DNA of 64,000 bases, taken from an uncultured Modestobacter sp. (lineage in GTDB: Bacteria; Actinomycetota; Actinomycetes; Mycobacteriales; Geodermatophilaceae). Positions within the stretch are counted from its first letter, which is position 1; every line of letters begins with the position of its first letter. The notes under the pieces are model-generated. The model saw nothing but the letters and a program-made list of their open reading frames with translations, made no database searches and had not been told where the DNA came from. The DNA lies in NCBI RefSeq assembly GCF_947486615.1, contig NZ_CANKUD010000004.1:1-64000 (forward strand). The letters run 5' to 3'. Shown one piece after another: positions 1-9,301 of this stretch. A program made the translations under genes and the position numbers.

Positions 1-1
1 A

Positions 2-124
2 GGGGTGTACCTGCAGGGCTACACCTCTGGCTCGGCGACCGGCCCGCAGGTCATCGTCGCCGACCAGCTCCACGTGGATGCACCGGGGAGCACGCCGGCC
101 CCCGCACCCGTCCCGGCGGGCTGA
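2..124 (+). CDS. C-terminal end of an unidentified protein (partial)
   Basis: An open frame enters from the left edge and stops at TGA 122-124, giving the last 40 residues of a protein whose start lies outside the window. The visible tail has Gly/Ser/Thr-rich beta-strand-like sequence (GVYLQGYTSGSATG near its start) and ends in a Pro/Ala-rich stretch (PAPAPVPAG). Such a tail is common in secreted or surface proteins, but there is no recognisable domain. It reads in the same direction as the polysaccharide genes that follow and may belong to that locus. No function is assigned. Confidence 0.5.
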   Translation, partial: GVYLQGYTSGSATGPQVIVADQLHVDAPGSTPAPAPVPAG

Positions 125-306
125 ACCGGCGGGCGGGGGTGGCCGGACCAGTGCCCACCCCCGCCGCGGCAGCTGCTCCGGGTCGCCGCACGAGTCACCC
201 ACTCCGGGGGATGTGCGGCGCCCGGAGCTGGGCTGAGATGGCAGGACACGCTCCGCGCGCCTGCCTCCGGCACCGCGCGCCCCCGCACGACGATCGAGAG
301 CTGGAC

Positions 307-1185
307 ATGTCCTCTGCACCGGACCGCGGGGCGGTCATCGCCTACAACGGCTACGACTCCGGGCTCGGGAACCGGGTGCGCGTCGTCCTCGGCGCCCAGA
401 GCCTGGCCGAGCTGGAGGGCCGCTCCTTCGCCTACGTCTGGCCCACCGGCCCGCTGTTCGGGCCGGCGTTCTCCGACCTGTGGGACTTCCGTGGCCGCAC
501 CGTGCCCCGGGCGGTCTCCCGGCTGCTGGCGTACCGCTGGCCCTACGAGGACGCCTCACTGAGCTGGCTGGACGACCGCAAGCGCCGGGAACGCCTGTGG
601 CAGATCCGCACCGGCTCGGAGCTGCAGTTGCCGCCGGGGGCCCGGCCGTGGGCCGACGCCTACCGCGCGCTCACCCCGGTCGACGCGATCGCCGAGCGGG
701 TGACCCGGCTCTTCGACGACCAACTCCGCGGGGAGCCCTACGTCGGGGTGCAGATCCGCGCGCACGCGGTCTCCCACGCCGAGACCCGGGCGACCTCCCC
801 GGTGGAGTGGTTCGAGCGCCGCATGCAGCGGATCGCCGCGGAGCGGCCGGGCACCCGGTTCTTCGTCTCCTGCGACGTTCCCGAGGTCCAGGAGCGCATC
901 TGTGCGACCGTGCCGGGCTGCACCGGGCAGATCGACAAGGGCGCCTACAACTCCGTCGAGGGGGTGCGCTCCGCCGTGGTGGACCTCTACCTGCTGGCCG
1001 GCTCCGGCTACCTGCTCGGGCCGCACTGGTCCAGCTTCCTGCACCTGGCCCAGCACCTCGCCGACGACCAGGTCCCGGTGGAGACCGCGGTCAAGGACGA
1101 GCCAGACGCCGTCGACCCCGCCGCGCTGGGTGTCGCCGTCGACCCGCTGCGCCCCGCCGTCCGGCGACTGGGCACGCCGTCGTGA
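307..1185 (+). CDS. fucosyltransferase-like glycosyltransferase
   Basis: A 292-residue soluble protein. It carries a GLGNR loop (residues 19-23) inside YNGYDSGLGNR and a VGVQIRAH strand (147-154). Both resemble the nucleotide-sugar-binding motifs of the NodZ / alpha-1,6-fucosyltransferase / O-FucT superfamily. A C-terminal GSGYLLGPHWSSF segment fits the last conserved region. The start is placed at ATG 307 because the coding pattern and similarity begin there; the frame stays open back to 139, but that extension is Ala/Pro/Arg-rich. It is the first complete gene of an exopolysaccharide cluster and probably adds a deoxysugar to the lipid-linked repeat unit. The donor sugar cannot be read from sequence, so fucose is only a family-level guess. 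Confidence 0.6.
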   Translation: MSSAPDRGAVIAYNGYDSGLGNRVRVVLGAQSLAELEGRSFAYVWPTGPLFGPAFSDLWDFRGRTVPRAVSRLLAYRWPYEDASLSWLDDRKRRERLWQIRTGSELQLPPGARPWADAYRALTPVDAIAERVTRLFDDQLRGEPYVGVQIRAHAVSHAETRATSPVEWFERRMQRIAAERPGTRFFVSCDVPEVQERICATVPGCTGQIDKGAYNSVEGVRSAVVDLYLLAGSGYLLGPHWSSFLHLAQHLADDQVPVETAVKDEPDAVDPAALGVAVDPLRPAVRRLGTPS

Positions 1186-1218
1186 CCCCCCGCCCCGTGG
1201 TGCGGGCAGCGCGGACCC

Positions 1219-3306
1219 GTGTCGGCCGCTGACCCGGCCAGCCCGGGCGGACTGCTCGGGGTGGTCGTCGTCAACTACGGGTCCTCCCGGCTGCTCGCCG
1301 CCAACCTGCTGGCGGCCGCCGACCTGGGACCCGACGTGCGGGTCGTGGTGGTGGACAACCTGAGCACCGCCGCGGAGCGCGCCGCGGTGGGCGTCCTGGC
1401 CGCCGAGCGCGGCTGGGAGCTCGTCGGGCTCCCGGACAACCGCGGGTTCGGTGCGGCCAGCAACGAGGGCGTGCGGCAGGCCCGGGCACTGGGCTGTGTC
1501 ACGTTCCTCCTGCTCAACCCGGATGCCGTGATCACCCCGGACGTCCTCGCGGAGCTCCGGGACCACAGCCTCCGCGCCCCGCAGGAGCTGATCAGCCCGC
1601 TGATCACCGACTCCACCGGGGCGGCGGTGTTCCGTGGCTCGCGACTGTCGCTGCGAGACGGCCGGATCCGCGGCGACCGGCCCGGCCGGCCGGCGCTGCC
1701 GGACAGCGAGGAGTGGCTGACCGGCGCCTGCTTGGTCGTGCACGCCGAGGTCTGGGACCGGATCGGCGGCTTCACCGAGGGCTACTTCCTCTACTGGGAG
1801 GACGTCGACCTCAGCCACCGCGCCCTGGCCGCCGGCGCCCGGCTGACCGTGCGCCGTGACCTCCGCGTCGTCCACGACGAGGGCGGCACCCAGGGCACCC
1901 GGCGAGGCCGCGGTCACTCGCCGTTGTACTACCGCTGGAACTGCCGCAACCGGCTGGTGTTCGCTGCCCGCAACCTGCCACGCCGGTCGGTCCTGCGCTG
2001 GCTGGTCAGCACCCCTGCGGTCAGCCGGGAGATCCTGCTGCGCGGCGGCCGGCGGCAGCTGCTGCAGTCGCCCCGCCCGCTGTGGTCCGCGGTGCGCGGC
2101 ACGGTCGAGGGCGTGGGCGCGGCGCTGGCCGCGCTGGTGTCGCCGGCCCGACCCAGGCCGGCCGGGAGGCAGAGGCGGGTGCTGCTCGCCCATCCGGGGG
2201 CGGAGCTCTACGGCTCCGACCGGGTCTTCCTGGAGACGGTCGCGGCCCTCGTGGGCGAGGACCGGGTGACCGTCGCCCTCCCCGCGCCGGGGCCGCTGGC
2301 CGACGCCGTGCAGGAGCTGGGCGCCGAGGTCGTGCACTGCCCGATGCCGGTGATCCGCAAGAGCGCCCTGCGCCCGGCGGGGGCCCTGCGCCTGCTCGGC
2401 GACGCGGCGCGCGGCCTGGCACCGGCGGCGCGGCTGCTGTGCACCGCGGGCCGGGACGGCGTCTACGTCAGCACCCTCACCATCCCGATGTGGATCGCGC
2501 TGGGCCGGCTGCTGGGACGGCGGGTGGTCTGCCACGTGCACGAGGCCGAGCGCGGCGCGCCCGCACCGGTCCGCCGGCTGCTGGCGCTGCCCGTCTCCTG
2601 GGCCACCGCGGTGGTGGTCAACAGCCGGTTCAGCCTCGGGGTGCTGGCCGGGTCGGCGCCGGGCGTCGAGCGCCGCGCCACCGTCGTCCACAACGGCATC
2701 CCCTCGCCGGCGAGCGTGCCGCCGCCCCGGGAGAGGCTGGACGGCGGCGTCCGGCTGCTCTTCCTCGGCAGGCTGTCGGCCCGCAAGGGCCCACAGGTCG
2801 CCGTGGCCGCGCTGGCCGAGCTCCGCGACCGGGGCGTGCCGGCCTGCCTCGACCTGCTGGGCGGGGTGTTCCCCGGCTACGAGTGGTTCGAGGCCGAGCT
2901 GCGGTCGGCGGTCTCCACCGCTGGGCTGGACGGGCAGGTCACCTTCCGCGGTTTCGCGACCGACGTCTGGCCGGTGCTCGCGCAGGCCGACGTCGTGCTG
3001 GTCCCGTCCGTGGTCGACGAGCCGTTCGGCAACACCGCGGTCGAGGCGGTCCTGGCCGCCCGCCCGCTGGTGGTCAGTGACAGCAGCGGCCTCCGGGAGG
3101 CCGCGGAGGGCTATGCCTCGGCCCGGTCGGTGACCCCGGACCGGCCGGGGGCCTGGGCGGACGCCGTCGTGCAGCTCGTCGAGCAGTGGCCGGCCATCCG
3201 TCGGCAGGCCGTCGACGACGCGGCACTGGCCCGCCGGCGGCACGACCCGCTGACCTACCGCGCCGAGGTGGCGGGTCTGCTGCGGCGCAGCTGGGCCCCC
3301 CGGTGA
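1219..3306 (+). CDS. bifunctional GT2-GT4 fusion glycosyltransferase
   Basis: A 695-residue protein made of two glycosyltransferases. Residues about 12-290 are a GT2 (GT-A fold, rhamnosyltransferase-like) domain, with VVVDN (43-47), LLLNPDA (97-103, the acidic nucleotide-sugar site) and WEDVDLSHR (193-201, catalytic-base region). Residues about 320-690 are a GT4 (GT-B fold) domain, with HVHEAE (439-444), FLGRLSARKG (515-524) and the EX7E-type segment DEPFGNTAVEA (600-610). No membrane span is evident, so it is probably cytoplasmic. GTG 1219 starts the GT2 domain. The next gene overlaps it by 4 bp (GTGA), indicating translational coupling. It may add two successive sugars to one acceptor; the linkages are unknown. 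Confidence 0.8.
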   Translation: MSAADPASPGGLLGVVVVNYGSSRLLAANLLAAADLGPDVRVVVVDNLSTAAERAAVGVLAAERGWELVGLPDNRGFGAASNEGVRQARALGCVTFLLLNPDAVITPDVLAELRDHSLRAPQELISPLITDSTGAAVFRGSRLSLRDGRIRGDRPGRPALPDSEEWLTGACLVVHAEVWDRIGGFTEGYFLYWEDVDLSHRALAAGARLTVRRDLRVVHDEGGTQGTRRGRGHSPLYYRWNCRNRLVFAARNLPRRSVLRWLVSTPAVSREILLRGGRRQLLQSPRPLWSAVRGTVEGVGAALAALVSPARPRPAGRQRRVLLAHPGAELYGSDRVFLETVAALVGEDRVTVALPAPGPLADAVQELGAEVVHCPMPVIRKSALRPAGALRLLGDAARGLAPAARLLCTAGRDGVYVSTLTIPMWIALGRLLGRRVVCHVHEAERGAPAPVRRLLALPVSWATAVVVNSRFSLGVLAGSAPGVERRATVVHNGIPSPASVPPPRERLDGGVRLLFLGRLSARKGPQVAVAALAELRDRGVPACLDLLGGVFPGYEWFEAELRSAVSTAGLDGQVTFRGFATDVWPVLAQADVVLVPSVVDEPFGNTAVEAVLAARPLVVSDSSGLREAAEGYASARSVTPDRPGAWADAVVQLVEQWPAIRRQAVDDAALARRRHDPLTYRAEVAGLLRRSWAPR

Positions 3307-4244
3307 CCGGGCAGCCGCCCGTCACCGTCGCCGTCCTGACGTTCCGGCGCCCGGAGACCCTCGCCGCCCTCCTCCCGGAGCTGGTCGCGCAGGCCGCCGA
3401 CGTCTCCTGCGGCGCGCGCGTGCTGGTCGTGGACAACGACCCCGCGGGCAGCGGCCGCCGCACGGTGGCGGACGCCCGGCCGTCGTCCGAGGTGCGGGTC
3501 GACTACGTGCACGAGCCGACGCCGGGGATCGCCGCTGGCCGCAACCGCGCGCTCGCGGAGTCCGCGGACGGCGACCTCCTGGTCTTCATCGACGACGACG
3601 AGCTGCCGCACCCTGGCTGGCTGGCGCACCTGCTGGCCACCCAGGCCGCCACCGGGGCAGCAGCGGTGGCCGGCACGGTCACCTCCCGCTTCCCGGCACC
3701 ATTGCCGCCCTGGATCGAGGCGGGCGGCTTCTTCGACCGCCGGCGGCTGCCGACCGGCACCCCGATCGAGGTGGCGGCGACGAACAACCTGCTGCTGCAC
3801 CTGCCTCAGGTGCAGGCGGCCGGTGTGCGCTTCGACCCGGCCTTCGGGCTGAGCGGGGGAGAGGACACCCTGTTCACCCGGCAGCTCGTCGCTGCGGGCG
3901 GCCGGATGGTCTGGTGCGCGGAAGCCGTCGTCACTGACGTCGTGCCGCCCGAGCGGGCCACCCGGGCGTGGGTCCTCCGACGCGCCTTCAGCTCCGGCAA
4001 CTCGGTCAGCCGGGTGGCGCTGGCGCTCGCCGGCTCCCCGTTGCGCCGGGTGGTGGCCCGGGCCGAGGGATGGAGCCGGGGCGTCGGCCGGGTGCTCGCC
4101 GGTGCCGCCCGCTGGCTGCTCGGGGTGCTGACCGGCGACGTCCGGCACCGGGCTCGCGGTGCCCGCAGCGCCGCCCGCGGTGCCGGCATGCTGGCCGGCA
4201 CGGCCGGCCACGTCTACCAGGAGTACGGGACCGCCCATGGCTGA
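3303..4244 (+). CDS. GT2 family glycosyltransferase
   Basis: A 313-residue GT-A fold glycosyltransferase. The N-terminus VTVAVLTFRRP is the usual first strand, LVVDND (41-46) binds the nucleotide, and IDDDE (96-100) is the DXD-type metal site. SGGEDTLFTRQL is the catalytic-base region. The C-terminal 70 residues are basic and hydrophobic and may sit on the membrane. The start is GTG 3303, which overlaps the previous stop in a GTGA arrangement, so it is co-translated with the GT2-GT4 fusion. It presumably extends the same lipid-linked oligosaccharide; sugar specificity cannot be inferred. Confidence 0.82.
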   Translation: MTGQPPVTVAVLTFRRPETLAALLPELVAQAADVSCGARVLVVDNDPAGSGRRTVADARPSSEVRVDYVHEPTPGIAAGRNRALAESADGDLLVFIDDDELPHPGWLAHLLATQAATGAAAVAGTVTSRFPAPLPPWIEAGGFFDRRRLPTGTPIEVAATNNLLLHLPQVQAAGVRFDPAFGLSGGEDTLFTRQLVAAGGRMVWCAEAVVTDVVPPERATRAWVLRRAFSSGNSVSRVALALAGSPLRRVVARAEGWSRGVGRVLAGAARWLLGVLTGDVRHRARGARSAARGAGMLAGTAGHVYQEYGTAHG

Positions 4245-5391
4245 CCGGAGCACCCCCCGTACGCGCCCGTGCCGATCCGCGCCTCGGCTGCAGGACTACC
4301 CCGCTCGGCACAACAGTCTCAACGCGCTGAGGCTGTTCCTCGCCGTGGTCGTCATCGTGGCGCACGCCTGGCCCATCGGCGGCTTCGGCGAGACCCCGCA
4401 CGTCGGCGACGTGTCGCTGGGCACCCTGGCCGTGGCCGGCTTCTTCGCCGTCTCCGGCTGGCTCATCACGGCCAGCCGGCTGACCTCGGAGCTGCCGGGC
4501 TTCGCCTGGCGCCGGTTCCTGCGGATCTACCCCGGCTACCTGGCGTCCTTGCTGGTCGTCGCCTTCGTCGTGGCCCCGGTCGGCAGCGCCCTCGGGGCCG
4601 GGCCCTACGCCGTCGGCGACGGCGTCGGGCACCTCCTGGCGAACCTGACCCTGGAGGTCCACGAGTACGCCGTGGGCGCCACACCGACCGGGGTGCCCTA
4701 CGCCGGGGTCTGGAACGGGTCGCTCTGGACGCTCTGGTACGAGGCGTTGTGCTATGTCGCCGTCAGCCTGCTGCTCACCGTCGTGCCGCGCCGGTGGGCC
4801 CGTCCGGCGGTCGTCGCCGCGTGGGCCGTGGTCACGGTGCTCGCCGTCGCCGAGCGGTCCCTGGGCCTGGAGATCCGCTACGACGTGGACACGTTCCTCG
4901 AGCTGGCGCCGTTCTTCTTCGCCGGCGCGGTGCTGTTCTTGCTCCGCGACCGGGTGGCGCTGCACGGCCTGCCGGCCGCGATCAGCGCCGGCTGGGTCGC
5001 CGTGGTCGTCGTCCTCGATCTCGGTCCGGCACCGGCGGCCCTGCCGATCGCCTACCTGCTGCTCTGGCTGGGCGCGGTGCTCCCGTTGCAGCGGGTGGGC
5101 CGGCGCAACGACGTCTCGTACGGCATGTACGTCTACGCCTTCCCGGTCCAGCAGCTGCTGGTGCTGCTCGGTGCGCACTCGGCCGGCATCGTGCCCTACG
5201 TCGTGCTCAGCACGCTGGCCACCGCGCCCCTGGCACTGGCGAGCTGGCTGCTGGTCGAACGTCCCGCCCAGCGGCTGCGCCACGTGGCCGATCGCTTCCC
5301 GTTGGTCCGCACCGGCACCGGCGTGCGGCGGCGGCCACCGCGACCCAGCGACGAGACCCCTGGCAGGACGGCCGCGCCGGCCGGCCGCTGA
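4237..5391 (+). CDS. acyltransferase family 3 membrane protein
   Basis: A 384-residue polytopic protein of the OafA/YrhL acyltransferase-3 family. It has about ten hydrophobic segments, the N-terminal NSLNALRLFLAVVVIVAHAW motif with the conserved histidine near residue 43, and an SGWLI segment after the second helix. Members move acyl groups (often acetyl) onto sugars of surface polysaccharides at the membrane. ATG 4237 follows a GGAG sequence and overlaps the upstream glycosyltransferase by 8 bp, so the two are probably coupled. It is the likely O-acylation enzyme for the polymer made here. It converges on the next gene with only 10 bp between the stops. Confidence 0.85.
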   Translation: MADRSTPRTRPCRSAPRLQDYPARHNSLNALRLFLAVVVIVAHAWPIGGFGETPHVGDVSLGTLAVAGFFAVSGWLITASRLTSELPGFAWRRFLRIYPGYLASLLVVAFVVAPVGSALGAGPYAVGDGVGHLLANLTLEVHEYAVGATPTGVPYAGVWNGSLWTLWYEALCYVAVSLLLTVVPRRWARPAVVAAWAVVTVLAVAERSLGLEIRYDVDTFLELAPFFFAGAVLFLLRDRVALHGLPAAISAGWVAVVVVLDLGPAPAALPIAYLLLWLGAVLPLQRVGRRNDVSYGMYVYAFPVQQLLVLLGAHSAGIVPYVVLSTLATAPLALASWLLVERPAQRLRHVADRFPLVRTGTGVRRRPPRPSDETPGRTAAPAGR

Positions 5392-5401
5392 CCGTGCCGG
5401 G

Positions 5402-6436
5402 TCAGCCGCGGGCGATCGCCACGGCACGCCGGTAGGCGGCCAGGTGCAGACGCCCGGCGGTGTCCCAGTCGCGGGCCGACAGGTCCGGCGGCGGGACGTC
5501 GCCGCGGGCGCGCAGCGCGAGCAGCGTCCCGGTCAGGTCCTCGGGTGCCAGCTCGCCGGAGTAGGTCCACACCCATCCCGGGCCGACCTCCGTGGCCAGC
5601 GCACGGTTGACCTCGTTGTCCGGCAGCAGCACGGGCCGGTCCAGCGAGAGCGCGGTCAGCGCGCCGCCGGAGTTGTGCATCTCCCGGTAGGGGAGGACCA
5701 CCAGCTCCGCGGCGCTGACCTCCGCGACGAGCTCCGGGTCGTCGAGGAACTGCAGGCGCAGGGTGATCCGCGGGTCGGCCGCCGCCGCTGCCTCGAGCGT
5801 GGCGACCAGGTCGTCGGAGGAGGGCTTGCCGGCGACGTGCAGGCTCAGCCCGCCCGGGACGGCGGAGTCCGGCGTCTGGGCGAACACGGTGGCCAGCGCG
5901 TCGACCCCCTTGTAGCGGCGGACCAGTCCGAAGAAGGTGACCCGGCCGGGCACCTGCTCGGCACGGGGCAGGTCGGCGAACCAGTCCCGGTAGTGGCCGT
6001 GCACCACCAGGTCCGAGGGCTGCTCGGCCGGCAGCCGGGTGTGGTCGTTGAGGCGGATCCGCAGCGTCGTCCAGCGGTCGGCCAGGCGCAGCAGGGCGAC
6101 CTCGCGGCGGCCGATGCCCTGCGGCAGCTCCAGGTTGTGCACGGTGCGCACCAGCGGGGTCCGGGTCAGCCGCAGCCGCAGCAGCAGCAGCAGGAACAGC
6201 AGCTGGCGCACGAGCTTGCGCGGCGCGGTGCGGCCGGTCACCAGGATCTCCGGCCAGTGCGCGTGGAAGACGTCGGCGCGCTGCAGCAGCGCACGACGCC
6301 AGCTGAAGGTGCGCAGCTCCACGCCCGGCAGCGCCGCGATGCTGCGGCCCAGCATCACGATGTAGGGATTCGTGGTCGGGCGCGGTTCCGGGAACGACTG
6401 CTGGACGACGAACCTGGCCTGCGTCGGACTGGGCAC
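5402..6436 (-). CDS. glycosyltransferase (GT-B fold), divergently oriented
   Basis: A 344-residue glycosyltransferase, the only minus-strand gene of the polysaccharide locus. Visible features are NPYIVMLGRSI near the N-terminus, FHAHWPE, VRTVHNLE, VTFFGLVRRYKG (start of the second Rossmann half) and LVVLPYREMHNSGGALTALS (donor-binding segment). This layout recalls the GumI / GDP-mannose:glycolipid mannosyltransferase group, but that is a weak resemblance. GTG 6436 was chosen because AGGAG lies 9 bases upstream and the residues before it are Pro/Arg-rich. The gene diverges from the pyruvyl transferase across a 220-bp gap that must hold both promoters. Confidence 0.72.
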   Translation of the reverse strand: MPSPTQARFVVQQSFPEPRPTTNPYIVMLGRSIAALPGVELRTFSWRRALLQRADVFHAHWPEILVTGRTAPRKLVRQLLFLLLLLRLRLTRTPLVRTVHNLELPQGIGRREVALLRLADRWTTLRIRLNDHTRLPAEQPSDLVVHGHYRDWFADLPRAEQVPGRVTFFGLVRRYKGVDALATVFAQTPDSAVPGGLSLHVAGKPSSDDLVATLEAAAAADPRITLRLQFLDDPELVAEVSAAELVVLPYREMHNSGGALTALSLDRPVLLPDNEVNRALATEVGPGWVWTYSGELAPEDLTGTLLALRARGDVPPPDLSARDWDTAGRLHLAAYRRAVAIARG

Positions 6437-6656
6437 CTGGGTCAGCTCCTGGGGACGTGCAGGGGCCTGCGCCCTGACCCGTTCGAGGGTAGGGCGCCGC
6501 GGACGTCCTCCCTTCGAGTGGGTGCTGACCTGGGCAGACGCCGTCCGGCGACTAACGTCGCGGGAGATCCGAGCCCCACCGGTCCGGAGAACCCGACCGA
6601 CGACGCGGGCGCGACGCAGCGCCCTCCCGTCGTCCCCCGCTGAGGAGCCACGAAGC
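6437..6656. promoter_or_regulatory. divergent intergenic region of the polysaccharide locus
   Basis: A 220-bp non-coding gap between the minus-strand glycosyltransferase and the plus-strand pyruvyl transferase. It is the only place where promoters for the two transcription units can lie. On the plus strand a CTAACGTCG element (TAACGT at 6553-6558) resembles an actinobacterial -10 box, and the same nine bases recur at 12903-12911 upstream of the cytidylyltransferase. No convincing -35 box is seen at normal spacing, so promoter placement is tentative. Confidence 0.35.
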
Positions 6657-7736
6657 ATGCGAGCCCTCGTCCTCTGGGCCGATGAGCAGTCCCCGAACCT
6701 GGGCGTCCGGGCACTGGCCGAGGGCACCGCGGCGCTCGCCGACCGGGTCTGGCCCGGCGTCGAGGTGGTGACCCAGAACTACGGCTCGTCGGTCGCGCCG
6801 GTGCGCTTCGGCGACCCGCGTGCGCTGGCCCGGGAGTGGGTGACCCGGCGAGAGGGCATGGCCGCCTGGCTGCGGGAGTTCGACGTCGTGCTGGACACCC
6901 GGTCCGGTGACAGCTTCGCCGACATCTACGGCCTCATGCGGCTGTTCGTGATGTCGTGGGCGGGGGAGTACGTGCACCGCGCCGCCGGCGTTCCGCTGGT
7001 GCTCGGCCCGCAGACGATCGGCCCGTTCGGCGGTCGCCGGGCGAGGACCCTGGCTCGTGCCAGCATGCGGTCGGCGACCCTGACGATGGCCCGGGACCAC
7101 CTCAGCGCCGAGCACGCCGCCTCGCTGGGCCGGCCGGTCGACGTCCTCACCACCGACGTCGTCTTCGCCCTCGACGTGCCCGAGCGGGTGCCCACCCACG
7201 ACGTGCTGCTCAACGTCTCCGGCCTGTTGTGGCGCTCCGGTGAGCACGTCGACTCCGCCGGTTACCGGGCGACCGTGCAGGAGCTGTACGACGGCCTGGT
7301 CGCCCGCGGACGCCGGGTGACGCTGCTGGCGCACGTGCTGGACTCGCCGTCGGAGGACAACGACGTGCGCGCCGCGCGCGAGTTCGCCGCTGCCCAGGAC
7401 GAGCCACCGGCGCTGCTCACGCCCACCTCGCTGGCCGAGGTGCGGCAGCAGGTCGCCGGTGCGGAGCTGGTCATCGGCAGCCGGATGCACGCCTGCCTCA
7501 ACGCGCTGTCCGTCGGCACCCCGGCCATCCCGCTGGCCTACTCGCGCAAGTTCGAGCCGCTGCTGGAGAGCCTGGCCTGGGACCACCTGATCGACCTGCG
7601 GCGGGACCCCGCAGCGGCGCGGACCGCGCTGGCCCTCACGGATCTCGGCGGCCTCCGGGAGCGGGCCGGCGGCGTCCGGGACCGCGCCCAGGAGCTGCTC
7701 GTGCCCGCCGAGACGGCCCTGCGGCGGTTGGGGTGA
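6657..7736 (+). CDS. polysaccharide pyruvyl transferase family protein
   Basis: A 359-residue cytoplasmic enzyme of the polysaccharide pyruvyl transferase family. LVLGPQTIGPF (114-124) and IGSRMHACLNALSVGTPAI (273-291) are the most characteristic segments; the SRMH histidine lies in the GT-B-like active site. Members transfer pyruvate from phosphoenolpyruvate to a sugar as a ketal, giving negative charge, though some have other acceptors. ATG 6657 follows a GAGGAG-like sequence (tgaggagcca), and the frame upstream is not protein-like. The flippase gene overlaps its stop by 4 bp, so pyruvylation and export of the repeat unit are probably co-expressed. Confidence 0.85.
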   Translation: MRALVLWADEQSPNLGVRALAEGTAALADRVWPGVEVVTQNYGSSVAPVRFGDPRALAREWVTRREGMAAWLREFDVVLDTRSGDSFADIYGLMRLFVMSWAGEYVHRAAGVPLVLGPQTIGPFGGRRARTLARASMRSATLTMARDHLSAEHAASLGRPVDVLTTDVVFALDVPERVPTHDVLLNVSGLLWRSGEHVDSAGYRATVQELYDGLVARGRRVTLLAHVLDSPSEDNDVRAAREFAAAQDEPPALLTPTSLAEVRQQVAGAELVIGSRMHACLNALSVGTPAIPLAYSRKFEPLLESLAWDHLIDLRRDPAAARTALALTDLGGLRERAGGVRDRAQELLVPAETALRRLG

Positions 7737-9298
7737 GCACCGGGGCCCCCGTCGACGACGCGGTGGCGGGGTCCCCGTCGGCCGACGCCCCGGGCACGCC
7801 GGCCCCACCACGGCTGGCCGACCGGGCCGCGCGTGGCGTCCTGGTCTCCCTGGGCGGTCAGGGTCTGCGCATCGTGGTGCAGGTCCTGTCCGTCGTCGTG
7901 CTCTCCCGGCTGCTGGAGCCCTCGGACTACGGCCTGCTGGCGATGACCACGGCGGTCATCGGGGTGGCCGACATCTTCCGCGACCTGGGCCTGTCGACCG
8001 CCGCCGTCCAGGCCCGGCACCTGTCGGCCGCCCAGCGCAGCAACCTGTTCTGGCTCAACACCGCGATCGGGCTGGGCCTGGCGCTGCTGGTCTTCGCCGG
8101 CGCGCCGCTGCTGGCCGCGGTGTACGGCCACGACGAGCTGACCGGGCTCGCCCAGGTGCTGTGCTGGACCTTCCTGCTCAACGGCATCGCCACCCAGTAC
8201 CGCGCCGACCTGACCCGCCGGCTGCTGTTCCTGCGCCTGGCCGTCGCCGACACCCTCTCGCCCGTCCTCGGGCTGGCCGCCGCGATCGCGGTCGCCCTGG
8301 CCGGCGGTGGCTACTGGGCCCTGGCCGTGCAGCAGCTGGTGCAGTACGGCGTCATGATGACCGTGGTCCTGGCCGCCGGCCGGTGGCTGCCCGGCCGTCC
8401 GGACCGGCGCGAGCCGATGGGCGGGCTGCTGCGGTTCGGCTGGAACATGGTCGGCACCCAGCTGATCGGATACGCCGGCAACAACGTCGACTCACTGGTG
8501 ATCGGCCTGCGCTTCGGCGCGGCTCCCCTGGGCCTGTACAACCGTGCCTTCCAGCTGCTGATGACCCCGCTGAACCAGCTGCGCGGACCGACCACCCAGG
8601 TGGCGCTCCCGGTGCTGGCCCGTCTCCAGGAGGACGGTGCGGGCTTCGGCGCCTTCCTGCGTCGCGGGCAGCTGGCTCTCGGGCACACCCTGGTGGTCGG
8701 CCTGGCGGTGGTCGTCGGCGCAGCCGAGCCGGTCACCGAGGTCTTCCTCGGCGACCGGTGGTCGTCGCTGTCGCCGCTGCTGCGGCTTCTCGCTGCGGCT
8801 GCGGTGTTCCAGACCCTGGCGCTGGTCAGCTACTGGGTCTACCTGGCCCACGCGCTGACCCGGCACCTGCTGCACTGGTCGATGGTGCAGGTCGTGGTGA
8901 AGGTGGCGTGCGTCCTGATCGGCAGCACCGGTGGGCTGGTCGGCGTGGCCGTCGGCTACGCGGCCGCGCCGGCCCTGTGCTGGCCGCTGTCGTTCTGGTG
9001 GTTGTCCCGCCGGGCGGCGATCCCGGTGGCCGACCTGGTCCGGGGTGCCTCCCGGGTGCTGGTCGTCGCGGTGGTCGTCGCCGGGGCCTCGTGGGCGGGC
9101 GCGACGGCGACGGCGAGTGCGCCGGCCGCGGTCTCCTTGCTGGTCGCCGTGGTCGCCGGGGCGGCCGGGTACCTCGCCGTCGTCGCGCCGGTCGCGCCGC
9201 TGCGCCGTGACTCCCTCGCCGTCCTGGACGTCCTCCGCCGGGCCGTGCGGTCACCGCGCCGGCCGAGGGCCCGGGCGACGTCCGGCGGACAGGGCTGA
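7733..9298 (+). CDS. polysaccharide flippase (Wzx/PST family)
   Basis: A 521-residue protein of the MOP/PST exporter family with about 12-14 hydrophobic helices. It starts with a 35-residue Pro/Ala-rich cytoplasmic tail followed by RAARGVLVSLGGQGLRIV, typical of these transporters. The LLEPSDYGLLAM motif is the usual signature after helix 2. It would flip the undecaprenyl-linked repeat unit across the membrane. GTG 7733 overlaps the pyruvyl transferase stop (GTGA), and the polymerase starts 3 bp downstream of its own stop. The trio PPT-Wzx-Wzy looks like one operon. Confidence 0.87.
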   Translation: MSTGAPVDDAVAGSPSADAPGTPAPPRLADRAARGVLVSLGGQGLRIVVQVLSVVVLSRLLEPSDYGLLAMTTAVIGVADIFRDLGLSTAAVQARHLSAAQRSNLFWLNTAIGLGLALLVFAGAPLLAAVYGHDELTGLAQVLCWTFLLNGIATQYRADLTRRLLFLRLAVADTLSPVLGLAAAIAVALAGGGYWALAVQQLVQYGVMMTVVLAAGRWLPGRPDRREPMGGLLRFGWNMVGTQLIGYAGNNVDSLVIGLRFGAAPLGLYNRAFQLLMTPLNQLRGPTTQVALPVLARLQEDGAGFGAFLRRGQLALGHTLVVGLAVVVGAAEPVTEVFLGDRWSSLSPLLRLLAAAAVFQTLALVSYWVYLAHALTRHLLHWSMVQVVVKVACVLIGSTGGLVGVAVGYAAAPALCWPLSFWWLSRRAAIPVADLVRGASRVLVVAVVVAGASWAGATATASAPAAVSLLVAVVAGAAGYLAVVAPVAPLRRDSLAVLDVLRRAVRSPRRPRARATSGGQG

Positions 9299-9301
9299 CC
9301 C

